From G963665405 sp963665405 (GTDB taxonomy: Bacteria > Chloroflexota > Dehalococcoidia > Lucifugimonadales > G963665405): 64,000 nt of DNA. The position numbers were made by a program, and so were the translations under genes. Under the pieces are notes generated by a model. It saw only the letters and a list, made by a program, of their open reading frames with translations, did not search any database and had not been told where the DNA came from. Within the stretch, counting starts at the first letter, position 1. Every line of letters begins with the position of its first letter. The DNA lies in assembly GCA_963665405.2 (NCBI GenBank), contig OY762261.2, forward strand, positions 744,001 to 808,000. The letters run 5' to 3'. This document shows positions 16,791-24,004 of this stretch, in pieces.

Positions 16791-18667
16791 CCCAGATTCC
16801 CCACCTGACATGGTTGGGAGCTGCTTGGTGTGCTTTCAGGGGGTGTCCGGATGTCGACCAGGGGTGACGCATGACATGATCGGGCATCGGACAGGGTCTC
16901 GGGTGCCGTCTTTGAGGGTATCGGCAGCGGTTCGCTGCCAATTATGGCTGTTCTCAGGCCAAAGAAGGCATGGCCGAGCCTGGCAACTCGGCAGAGTCGC
17001 CTACAAACCGATGCTCCAGGCAGGGTCGCCTATGCTCGATGCGGCTCGGCAGCCAGCGCCAATATCCTCTGCCGCGCCCTGAGCAGCAACTCGTATGAGG
17101 GATGGCCCCGGGCCAGACGGATGATCAACCTCCTGGCGTGACGCATCACACGGCCCGGTAGGGCGATCAGGGCGAAGCGCACCGCCTTCAGACGCTTGCC
17201 CACCCACTGTTCGCCCAACACCAGCCGCTTCATGGCAGAGTTCAGGTTGAAGGCCAGCACCGATATGGCCCACCATGCGGCGTTGGCCCCGAACAGCCCC
17301 GACGGCAGCCGGCCCCCAGCCAAGTCACTCTTCAGAACGCTGTGGACCTCCTCGCCCTTGCCGCACCTCTGTCTCGACCACCAGATCAACTCATCTGCCG
17401 TAATGCTCCGGTTGGTCACCACGCCGAAGACCTTGTACCAGCCTCTGTTGGACAGCTCCATCGCGGGGAATGGAAGCTCCATCTGCCCCTCCATTCCCGG
17501 CAGAGGCTGTTCGATCAACCGCTCCCTGGTAGCTATGAACCGATACTCAGGGCTGTTCTTGGAGTGCCCTATCCAGTTAGGCACGAAGTTCACATCAGCC
17601 CACTGCTGACCCGTGTCCACACGATGCTCCCCAACCTTGCGGTACAGCGTCTGCCAGTCTTGCTCGGCGACCTCGGACACCGCACGGCGGAACTCCGTCG
17701 TCACGTCGACCCCAACCGCAAACTCGATCACCCCGAACCGCTCGTCTCCACCCTCCGCGCAGTACCGCAGCAACTCCCGCTGGTACCCCGCCGTATCCGA
17801 CCTCAGCATCACCTTCTCCACCCCCGCAGGCAGACGGCCCAGCACTTCAATCAACACTCGCAACTGCTGATGGCCCGCAGGTACGTTGCCGTCCCGAAAC
17901 TCCGAATGCACGATCAACTCGGCCTCTGACCAGTAGGTGATCAGCGGCTGGTACGCCCTGTACTTCTTGTAGCTGGGGAGCGCCTCCTGCTTGCGCGTCT
18001 CCACCAGTGTGGCATCCATGTCCAGAGTGGCCTCGGTCTGAGGCGAACGGCTCTGCGCGAAGCCCACCAGGTCGGCGTTCACCTTGCGCAGACCCTTCAT
18101 AGCTCCATTGGGAGCAGGTATGAATGCTCTGTGAGCTTCCCGCATCGACTCCTCGCCCGCGTCATGGAACCTCTCCAGATACCGGAACACCGCAGACTCC
18201 GACGGCACGCTCCGACGACGCTCGACTCGCCATCTCTTCTCCAACGCCCTGCGCTCGCTGAGACGCATACCACAGGTCTCGAACTCTCGAAACATCCTGC
18301 ACAGCCCTCTGTCCTTCTCAAGGAGATCAAGGTCGGACACCGACTCGCCGCCTGCCAAGTTCAGCAGCATCAGCGAGATGATCATCTGGCTGTCCGTCCA
18401 GCCCTGACCTCTCTCCCGCAGTCTCACGTGGCGCTCTACCGATGACCTCAAACCCGCTGCTTGCATCAACTCCAGGTACGTCATCAGGCCGGACAGCCCC
18501 GTCATACCCGTCGAGCCCTTCTCCTGCTCGTACTGGAATGCCAGTAAGCCTTGCTTCATAATAGCTGCACCTCGTTGGTGATCGTTTCTCTTGGTCAAGA
18601 AACATCTTAGCCCGCTTCGTGGCGGGCGCCAACGAGGTCTTTCTCTTATCTAGGTGGGGAATCTGGG
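16791..18667 (-). mobile_element. IS1380-family insertion sequence, apparently intact
   Basis: A 1,877-bp element with perfect 16-bp inverted ends: CCCAGATTCCCCACCT at 16791-16806 and its complement at 18652-18667. Both sides carry the 5-bp direct repeat CTTGT (16786-16790 and 18668-18672), the expected target duplication. It holds one transposase gene on the minus strand. The 445 bp between protease gene and transposase contain only the terminator at 16641 and the left end of this element. Intact ends and target repeats suggest a recent insertion. Confidence 0.93.
17030..18559 (-). CDS. IS1380-family DDE transposase
   Basis: About 509 aa from the ATG at 18559 (GAGGTG upstream), possibly 522 aa from a TTG at 18598. 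The family pattern includes the first catalytic Asp in EATLDMDATLVETRK, the second in VMLRSDTAGYQ, and the late block CGKGEEVHSVLKSDLAGGRLPS with the catalytic Glu, followed by AAWWAISVLAFNL. The frame is full length and undamaged, so it may be active. Confidence 0.92.
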   Translation of the reverse strand: MKQGLLAFQYEQEKGSTGMTGLSGLMTYLELMQAAGLRSSVERHVRLRERGQGWTDSQMIISLMLLNLAGGESVSDLDLLEKDRGLCRMFREFETCGMRLSERRALEKRWRVERRRSVPSESAVFRYLERFHDAGEESMREAHRAFIPAPNGAMKGLRKVNADLVGFAQSRSPQTEATLDMDATLVETRKQEALPSYKKYRAYQPLITYWSEAELIVHSEFRDGNVPAGHQQLRVLIEVLGRLPAGVEKVMLRSDTAGYQRELLRYCAEGGDERFGVIEFAVGVDVTTEFRRAVSEVAEQDWQTLYRKVGEHRVDTGQQWADVNFVPNWIGHSKNSPEYRFIATRERLIEQPLPGMEGQMELPFPAMELSNRGWYKVFGVVTNRSITADELIWWSRQRCGKGEEVHSVLKSDLAGGRLPSGLFGANAAWWAISVLAFNLNSAMKRLVLGEQWVGKRLKAVRFALIALPGRVMRHARRLIIRLARGHPSYELLLRARQRILALAAEPHRA

Positions 18668-18893
18668 CTTGTACAGGACGCTGGTCTGGCTTATACTACT
18701 CCTAACCAGTGACTACGGACATGTTCTAGTGCCAGATGAGGACACTACGCCGGGTCCAGCGCCGCCGGACGAAAAGCCTCCGCGGCCCGTCCCGGACAAC
18801 GAGCCTCCAGATTCAAAGCCTGAAGTACTGATGAAGACCTTTGAGGCGCGTGAGGCAGAGCCCACGGCCGAGCCTAGGTCGGAAACGTCAGGA

Positions 18894-19403
18894 TCAGAGG
18901 GCTCCCGAGACGCCGAGTAGTTCAGGACCCCGACTGACACCGGTGGTCGCGGCGCTGGCGATGAGGATCCCGATCAACACGATGTGAGCAGCCAACGCTC
19001 GATAGGCCCAAGTCAACCACCTCGCCTTGTCAGCGAGGTGGTTCTCGTTTTCGCACACTGCGTCACTGAGCTGTTTGGCCGTCCACGACACCAAGTCCGC
19101 ATCACTGCGTTCTGGATCCAAGATATGACTTCTGAGATCCTTGAGTGGCGGTTGCCGCTTCCACTCTCGCAGCCAAAGCTCCTTTAGGGCGCATCCTGCC
19201 GTGACCACATAGGTGACCAGCGCCCCGCTGAAAGGCCAGAGCGACCACGATGCCCAATTGTCAACAGTGAACGCGACAACACCTATCAGAACGCCTGCGA
19301 GGCCGAAAGCGCCGACGGCCATTGTGTCAAAGTGGAGCCGCCGCTTGTCCTGCTCTTCGGTTTGAGAACGTGCCACGTCGTAATAAACGTCGAGTCCTGT
19401 CAT
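18894..19403 (-). CDS. small multi-helix membrane protein in the prophage (SLATT/Pycsar-effector-like layout)
   Basis: A 169-aa protein with a charged N-terminal helix, two close transmembrane segments (FGLAGVLIGVVAFTV and FSGALVTYVVTAGCA), a cytoplasmic loop ending in SDAVCENENHLADKARWL and a third segment (HIVLIGILIASA). This topology, with a long helix before the last segment, resembles membrane effectors of nucleotide-signalling defence systems and other phage-borne membrane proteins. No partner nucleotidyl cyclase is present, so function is open. It lies between the portal cluster and the IS, where an accessory (moron) gene would be expected. Confidence 0.6.
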   Translation of the reverse strand: MTGLDVYYDVARSQTEEQDKRRLHFDTMAVGAFGLAGVLIGVVAFTVDNWASWSLWPFSGALVTYVVTAGCALKELWLREWKRQPPLKDLRSHILDPERSDADLVSWTAKQLSDAVCENENHLADKARWLTWAYRALAAHIVLIGILIASAATTGVSRGPELLGVSGAL

Positions 19404-19535
19404 TGTTGTCTAGACTCCCGTCCTTCGCCGCCGGCGGCTGTGCGGCCACGACCGTGCTCTAGCTCACAGGAAGTGGCCTGCACCGGCCAACGACCGTCCA
19501 CTGCGAATTCTTCAGTCGAGTAAGGCCCCTAAAGG

Positions 19536-19745
19536 CTATCTGCAACTCTCGCTTCCGGCAAGATATGAGCGACGCACCCCGACAGCGTCCCCCAACTCCC
19601 CCAGCGCGACGATCTTGACGTGGGTCTCGCCGTGGTGCTTGGACCGCAGGATCAGGTGGCCGTTCTTGATCTCGGCCATCTTCAGACCATCGTGGTCGCA
19701 CCGGATGTCCACGATGTGCTGCTTCGACGTGGTCTGCTCTCTCAT
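19536..19745 (-). CDS. small phage protein coupled to portal
   Basis: A 69-aa protein beginning MREQTTSKQHIVDIRCDHD. Its ATG overlaps the portal stop (ATGA at 19742-19745). It contains AEIKNGHLILRSKHHGETH, a pattern suggestive of a small beta-hairpin domain; no function is known to me. Confidence 0.6.
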   Translation of the reverse strand: MREQTTSKQHIVDIRCDHDGLKMAEIKNGHLILRSKHHGETHVKIVALGELGDAVGVRRSYLAGSESCR

Positions 19746-21007
19746 GCGCCCGAGCTCCCGCCGGACTCGGACGGCCCGTCGCCCCACGGCACTGGACGCA
19801 GGTTCATCTCCTGGCGGACCTCGTTGACGGTCATGATCCCGCCCGACACGTAGGTCTTGCGCCGGGTCGCCTTGTCGGACTCGTTCTCCTGCAAGGCCTC
19901 GACCTCGCTCGTGTCGAACTCGACGAAGAGCGACGGATCGCCGAAGTTGGGCAGCAGCATCTGCTGCAGCGCCTCCGCGTAAAAGGCCATCTGCGGGACG
20001 AGGGTGTCCTCCCAGAAGACTCTGCGGGCGGTCGCGAAGTTTGCAAACGACACCCGCTCGATATCCCCCAGCATCGCCTTGGGGACGCCGTAGACGCGGG
20101 CGACGTCCTCCAGGCTCCACCGGAGGGTCTGGAGGTACTCCATCTCCTTGGGGCTGAACCCCAGATTCTTTGCGGTCATCCCGCCGCTCAGCAGCGCAGG
20201 ACGGCGTCCCCTGTTCACCCCCTGGAAGCGCGACTCCCATCGCTCGTAAAACTCCCTGACCTCATCGTCGGTCGGGGTGTCCTCGGTCTCGACGAACAGA
20301 CCCGGAGTGCTGTCGTTCGTCAGGTTGCTCCGGTTGGCCCGGAGGGCGTCCAGTCCCATGTCCGCCGACAGACGCAGCGGGGCGATCGGCGATAGCCCGG
20401 CGTACTCGTCCAGCGGGTTGAAGTAGCGGATCCAGACGACATCCTCGGCCAGGTAGGAGACGATCTGCCGACCCTGCCCGACGTACACGAACCCCTTGAT
20501 GTACCGGGCCGGGTCCGGGATCACCCTCATCCTGTCGGACCTGAGCGGCCAGATCTCCGTCACCTGACCGGTCTCGTCGCGCTCGAGCCCCCAGAACGCC
20601 GAGCCCCATAGACCGAGGGACGTCTCGGTGGCCCGCCACAGGTCACCACGGGTCCAAAACGGATTCGGCGAGTCGAGAAGCCTCTGCGCCGGATGAGCCG
20701 GCTCGACGGCTTCGACCGCCCGCCGCCGGTCGCCCTCCCGCGGCGCTCCCGCCGCAAGACGCCGGTAGACCCTGACGGGCACCCTGGTCAGCGCGTCCTG
20801 GCGCATTTTGATGGCGGCGTAGACGAGGGCCGACCGGGGATAGTACTCGCCATATGACAGGGGCATCCACGCCTGACCGCTGCCGAGCTGCCGGTCCCAC
20901 TCGTTGCTCAGTGCCGGGGCGACGCGGTTCGCCCGGCGCCGCGGACGGACCGTCAGCGCCTGCTGGGTCCGATGCAGCGTAGTCAACAAAACCTGGGTCA
21001 CACCCAT
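19742..21007 (-). CDS. phage portal protein (HK97 family)
   Basis: A 421-aa portal protein. It shows the stem/wing pattern of this family: SALVYAAIKMRQDALTRVPV near residue 60, LYGLWGS-like GLWGSAFWGLERD, VVWIRYFNPLDEYAGLSPI, then LGFSPKEMEYLQTLRWS and VSFANFATARRVFWEDTL. Portals form the dodecameric DNA gate of the head and dock the terminase. The ATG has GAGGAGGG eight bases upstream. The gene lies directly after terL as usual. Confidence 0.93.
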   Translation of the reverse strand: MGVTQVLLTTLHRTQQALTVRPRRRANRVAPALSNEWDRQLGSGQAWMPLSYGEYYPRSALVYAAIKMRQDALTRVPVRVYRRLAAGAPREGDRRRAVEAVEPAHPAQRLLDSPNPFWTRGDLWRATETSLGLWGSAFWGLERDETGQVTEIWPLRSDRMRVIPDPARYIKGFVYVGQGRQIVSYLAEDVVWIRYFNPLDEYAGLSPIAPLRLSADMGLDALRANRSNLTNDSTPGLFVETEDTPTDDEVREFYERWESRFQGVNRGRRPALLSGGMTAKNLGFSPKEMEYLQTLRWSLEDVARVYGVPKAMLGDIERVSFANFATARRVFWEDTLVPQMAFYAEALQQMLLPNFGDPSLFVEFDTSEVEALQENESDKATRRKTYVSGGIMTVNEVRQEMNLRPVPWGDGPSESGGSSGA

Positions 21008-21060
21008 ATCTTCATCCCTCCTCGCGTCGCCGCGAATCCGGCCGCGAAGCTCATCGCTCG

Positions 21061-21359
21061 TCTGCAGCCTTATCCGGCCGTCGCTCTCGTGGGTGGCTCG
21101 ACACCTGTCCGATCAGGGACGAGTCGTCGTCGGTATCGAGGGTCCCCTCGACATACCTCTGACGCATCGCCCACCAGACCTCGCCAGCGCGTCGGCCTCA
21201 TCGGGCGAGCGGAACATGCTCTCCTTGCTCTGCAGCCTTATCCGGCCGTCGCTCTCGTGGGTGAAGCGGCGGCTCGACACCTGTCCGATCAGGGACGAGT
21301 CGTCGTCGGTATCGAGGGTCCCCTCGACATACCTCTGACGCATCGCCCACCAGACCTCG
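21061..21359. repeat. imperfect direct duplication at the 3' end of terL
   Basis: Copy A at 21061-21183 (123 bp) and copy B at 21229-21359 (131 bp) are nearly identical; copy A lacks the 8 bases GAAGCGGC present in copy B. Both begin TCTGCAGCCTTATCCGGCCG and end CCACCAGACCTCG on the plus strand. Copy B is the in-frame coding copy inside terL. Copy A is read in another frame as the last 20 codons of terL and continues past its stop. Confidence 0.95.
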
Positions 21360-22477
21360 GCGGTCCGGTTTGCGAAGTAGGTCGCGTTGTTGGCCTTCTG
21401 GCCCGCCACGAAGGGCACCAGTCTGGTGGACCCGAGCCCCTGCTCTCTGAGCCGGTCGACGACGCCTCCACCCACGCCGGTGTCATCGACTACGAGCGTA
21501 TCCGGACGGTTCTCCCGACAGTAGCTCTTGAGGAAGCCCGCGACCTTGGTCGTGTCGTGGCCTCGGACCCGCCAGACGATCCGGGCTACCGGACCCTGCC
21601 GCCTGATGACGACGGTCTTGTCCTGGCCGAACCGTGCGACATCGCACGCTACGATCACGGGTCCTTCGGGCTCCAGGTCCCGCTTCGCCGCTTCCACCGC
21701 ATCGGACAGAGGAACTACGGCGTCATCCAGCTTGTCGGGGAACTTCCCGAGGACCGAGCCGATGTACAGGGCGGTCTCCTCGCCCCACTCCTCCTTGCGG
21801 TCCTCGATGTCCTGTCTGGTGATCATCCCCGGGACCACGACCCTCTTCTTCTTGATGTTGGGAGTGTCGGAGGCGCTGATCTGGATCGTTCGGTAGAGTG
21901 CGCGCTGCGAGTGGTGCGAGTTGTAGAAGACGCCGTCCGTCACGAAGGGGTTGCCGGTCAGCAGCAGCCGGGCCGGATTCAGCCGCCGGATCGCGTCGAA
22001 CTCGTCGCGGCGGACGGCGTGTGCCTCGGTGACGACGACCAGCAGGTTCGGCGAGTGGAACCCCTGGAGATTGTAGGGCGAGTCGGTCGTGAAGCCCAGG
22101 GCGAAGCTCTGCTCGTCCAGCTGGTAGCGCGACGTCCGGAACATCTTGCCCGGGAACCGGTCGGGGGCCCTGCCATAGGCGACCCTGATCTCGTTCCATA
22201 CGATGTCGTCCACCTGACGCGACGTCGGACCGGTCACGATCGCCTTTGCCGGATGCCGGGAGTGCATCCACCAGAGAACCACGCGGGCGGCGGCCCAATC
22301 CTTGCCGGAGCCGTTACATCCGACCACGGAGACTCGACGACGGCGCGGCACCGCCCTCAATATCTCGACCTGCTTGTCATAGGGTTTCTCTCCAAGGACC
22401 TCCACGACGAAGGCAACGGGGTCCTCCATTGGGGTCTTGCTCTCGCGATGCTTACTCTCACTGGACCTCTTCGGCAT
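21113..22477 (-). CDS. phage terminase large subunit, altered C-terminus
   Basis: A 454-aa DNA-packaging motor. Walker A is GCNGSGKDW near residue 52, Walker B is NLLVVVTEAHAV, and the nuclease domain begins VIVACDVARFGQD with its first metal-binding Asp; VVDDTGVGGGVVDRL and SPDEADAL supply the further acidic residues. The last 20 residues are an out-of-frame reading of a duplicated segment. Downstream of the duplication the DNA at 21023-21057 reads AMSFAAGFAATR, which looks like the lost native C-terminus. Start at the ATG 22477, overlapping the zinc-ribbon gene by 20 bp; a start at 22492 is possible. Confidence 0.9.
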   Translation of the reverse strand: MPKRSSESKHRESKTPMEDPVAFVVEVLGEKPYDKQVEILRAVPRRRRVSVVGCNGSGKDWAAARVVLWWMHSRHPAKAIVTGPTSRQVDDIVWNEIRVAYGRAPDRFPGKMFRTSRYQLDEQSFALGFTTDSPYNLQGFHSPNLLVVVTEAHAVRRDEFDAIRRLNPARLLLTGNPFVTDGVFYNSHHSQRALYRTIQISASDTPNIKKKRVVVPGMITRQDIEDRKEEWGEETALYIGSVLGKFPDKLDDAVVPLSDAVEAAKRDLEPEGPVIVACDVARFGQDKTVVIRRQGPVARIVWRVRGHDTTKVAGFLKSYCRENRPDTLVVDDTGVGGGVVDRLREQGLGSTRLVPFVAGQKANNATYFANRTAEVWWAMRQRYVEGTLDTDDDSSLIGQVSSRRFTHESDGRIRLQSKESMFRSPDEADALARSGGRCVRGMSRGPSIPTTTRP

Positions 22478-22871
22478 GAACCTCGCTTCCATCGGGGGTC
22501 CGACGCGCACCCGTCTGCCTGGGGCTGAACACGTGCCCGCACAGGCGGCACCGCAAGCAGGTGTTGTACTCCGGGTCGATCTTCTCCAGCCGCACGACGT
22601 CTCCCGACCCGCATCTGGGGCACCGCGGGATCGCCGGGCGCTCTTCGACTGGCGGTGGGCTCCGACGAGCCTCGGCCGCGACGGGCTCGTCGGGGTTCGC
22701 TGAACCGACTGGTGACGGGACCCCAGAGCCGCTATCCGACCTCTGTTCGGCCACGAGCGGACCGGGAAGCGAGATCTCCATCCGGTGAGCGCACTGGACG
22801 CAGTACACGTCGTCGGCCGACGTCGTGTCGACATCGCCCCCACATCGTGGGCATGACCTGAAAAGGATCAT
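22458..22871 (-). CDS. double zinc-ribbon protein preceding terL
   Basis: A 137-aa protein with two zinc-ribbon units, CPRC-CVQC at residues 8-27 and CPRC...CLRC/CRLC at about 84-111, joined by a Pro/Glu-rich linker. It sits where a small terminase subunit is usual, but it does not look like one: a helix-turn-helix is not evident. It could bind DNA or act as an adaptor for TerL. That role is inference from position only. Confidence 0.6.
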   Translation of the reverse strand: MILFRSCPRCGGDVDTTSADDVYCVQCAHRMEISLPGPLVAEQRSDSGSGVPSPVGSANPDEPVAAEARRSPPPVEERPAIPRCPRCGSGDVVRLEKIDPEYNTCLRCRLCGHVFSPRQTGARRTPDGSEVHAEEVQ

Positions 22872-22944
22872 CTTCGGTCTCCACCGGCTCTCTCGTGCCG
22901 CTGCTCACTAACCATGTTGCCGCATGCTGTTCGTCCGCGCTTGC

Positions 22945-22970
22945 AAAAAGAGAGACCGCCCGCGACGGTC
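22945..22970 (-). terminator. possible terminator/attenuator before the virion operon
   Basis: On the minus strand GACCG-TCGCGGG-CGGTC (22954-22970) is followed by TCTCTTTTT (22945-22953). It lies between the divergent repressor gene and the first virion gene, so it could limit readthrough into the late operon in the lysogen. The stem is short, so this is a candidate only. Confidence 0.45.
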
Positions 22971-23011
22971 CGCACTCTGCCGAATGATCTTATGCAACCT
23001 GACGCGCCTCG

Positions 23012-23041
23012 TTGTGGAGACGGCCTACGATTCGCTACAAT
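23012..23041 (+). promoter_or_regulatory. promoter of the XRE repressor gene
   Basis: TTGTGG (23012-23017) and TACAAT (23036-23041) are separated by 18 bp. The -10 matches consensus at five of six bases. The predicted start leaves a leader of about 30 bases with GAGGAGG before the ATG at 23081. Confidence 0.55.
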
Positions 23042-23080
23042 ACCTCTGACACCGGCGCCAGTCTCCCCGAGAGGAGGCCC

Positions 23081-23449
23081 ATGAATCCACGGGACCGCCG
23101 ATTTGCCGCGCTCGCGGACCGGGTGAGAGCCGCCCGCGTGGCCAAGGGCATGACCCAGAGGCATCTCTCTCGCGCGCTCAAGATGAGCGCGGGTTACGTC
23201 GGTCACCTCGAGAGCGGTCGCATCAGACCGACGACCACCACTCTCAGACGCCTGTCTCTAGCGTTGGGACTCCTCTATGGCGACCTGGCTCTGGAGGCCG
23301 GGTACATCACGCGCCAGGAGTTCGAGAGCCCTATCGACGACCAGCAGCTTGCCCGCCTGGTCGAGATCAGCGACCTCACCGACGACGAATGGGACTCGGT
23401 CAAGGACTTCGCCCGGTACGTCAGGAGCCGCAGCAGAGGCCGCGGCTGA
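23081..23449 (+). CDS. XRE-family transcriptional regulator, probable phage repressor
   Basis: A 122-aa protein with an N-terminal helix-turn-helix: VRAARVAKGMTQRHLSRAL, then MSAGYVGHLESGRIRPTTTT. The C-terminal part (DQQLARLVEISDLTDDEW) is a short oligomerisation-like tail. The ATG at 23081 has GAGGAGG just upstream. It is transcribed away from the virion operon and convergent with the ImmA-like gene. Pairing with an ImmA-like protein suggests an ImmR-type repressor of the prophage, by analogy with ICEBs1; not shown directly. Confidence 0.85.
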   Translation: MNPRDRRFAALADRVRAARVAKGMTQRHLSRALKMSAGYVGHLESGRIRPTTTTLRRLSLALGLLYGDLALEAGYITRQEFESPIDDQQLARLVEISDLTDDEWDSVKDFARYVRSRSRGRG

Positions 23450-23495
23450 CCCTCGGGCCGCCGCCGACCCTCTCATGTCTGGCAGGGTCATCCCG

Positions 23496-23909
23496 CTAGG
23501 ACGGCCTCGTCACGACGCTTCGAACCAGCTCCAGCTTTTCGCTCGGGATCCCCAGCTCGGCCGCCGTTCGGTGTCCGCCTGCGGGACCGGCCATGAGCCA
23601 CGCGGCAAACTCTTCAGCCTGACGCTCGCCCTTTGCGCGGGTGACCCACTGCCAGGACTCCAGATAGAAGCTGGGGCCGACGTGAAGGATGTGGTGTCCT
23701 ATGGCATGGGCGACGCACCACCGGAACCACCTCCTCGAAAGAGCGGGATGCACCGCGATCGTTCGGGCGATGATGACCTCTTTGACGCGGTCCGGGAGGG
23801 GAAACGAGACGACCTCGAGGCCCAGCTCTTTCACGAGGGACCTGAGGTCCACCGGCGCTCTCAGCCGGCCGCGCTCCCACAGCTCCAGCGCCTTCGCCCT
23901 ACCATACAA
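23496..23909 (-). CDS. ImmA/IrrE-like protein with altered zinc-protease motif
   Basis: A 137-aa protein of the ImmA/IrrE (COG2856-type) fold, members of which cut XRE repressors. The expected HExxH motif reads HAIGH within CVAHAIGHHILHVG, so the catalytic Glu is Ala while both His residues remain. A later ERQAEEFAAWLMAGP block holds the third acidic ligand region. It may be catalytically dead, a regulatory binder, or a subfamily using another residue. It lies tail to tail with the repressor gene, 46 bp apart. Confidence 0.8.
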   Translation of the reverse strand: MYGRAKALELWERGRLRAPVDLRSLVKELGLEVVSFPLPDRVKEVIIARTIAVHPALSRRWFRWCVAHAIGHHILHVGPSFYLESWQWVTRAKGERQAEEFAAWLMAGPAGGHRTAAELGIPSEKLELVRSVVTRPS

Positions 23910-23949
23910 GGCTCAGCCATCCGATCTCGCACACACGCACGTATGTTCT

Positions 23950-23980
23950 ATAGTATGCGCCTCGGAGGCGGGCTTGTCAA
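23950..23980 (-). promoter_or_regulatory. promoter of the ImmA-like gene
   Basis: On the minus strand a consensus TTGACA (23975-23980) is followed after 19 bp by TACTAT (23950-23955), 40 bp upstream of the start codon at 23909. The spacer is slightly long but the hexamers are strong. Confidence 0.6.
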
Positions 23981-24004
23981 TAGGGGCTTTTGCGGGTCTC
24001 CGGC

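Larger units (their letters stand above)
16760..18920 (+). pseudogene. small membrane-protein gene split by the IS1380-type element
   Basis: Removing the IS and one copy of its CTTGT duplication joins 16760-16790 to 18673-18920 as one open frame of 92 codons starting with ATG at 16760. The product would begin MVGSVKASHLYRTLVWLILLLT, i.e. (in shorter pieces) a short basic start and one hydrophobic helix, followed by a proline- and acid-rich tail with PDEKPPRPVPDNEPPD. It would run opposite to the phage genes. No Shine-Dalgarno is seen and it overlaps the end of a convergent gene, so whether it was ever a gene is uncertain; the exact frame restoration is what supports it. Confidence 0.35.
5733..23909 (-). 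mobile_element. HK97-type prophage, apparently incomplete
   Basis: About 18 kb of tightly packed minus-strand genes in caudovirus order: zinc-ribbon protein, TerL, portal, prohead protease, major capsid, decoration-like proteins, head-tail adaptor, tail terminator, tail tube, chaperone-like gene, large tail protein and holin-like protein. Many neighbours overlap by ATGA or GTGA. An XRE repressor and an ImmA-like protein sit at the right end. No integrase, replication gene, endolysin or tape-measure gene is visible, an IS element interrupts the head module, and terL has a damaged 3' end. Exact ends and att sites could not be found; the limits given are those of the recognisable genes. Confidence 0.85.
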
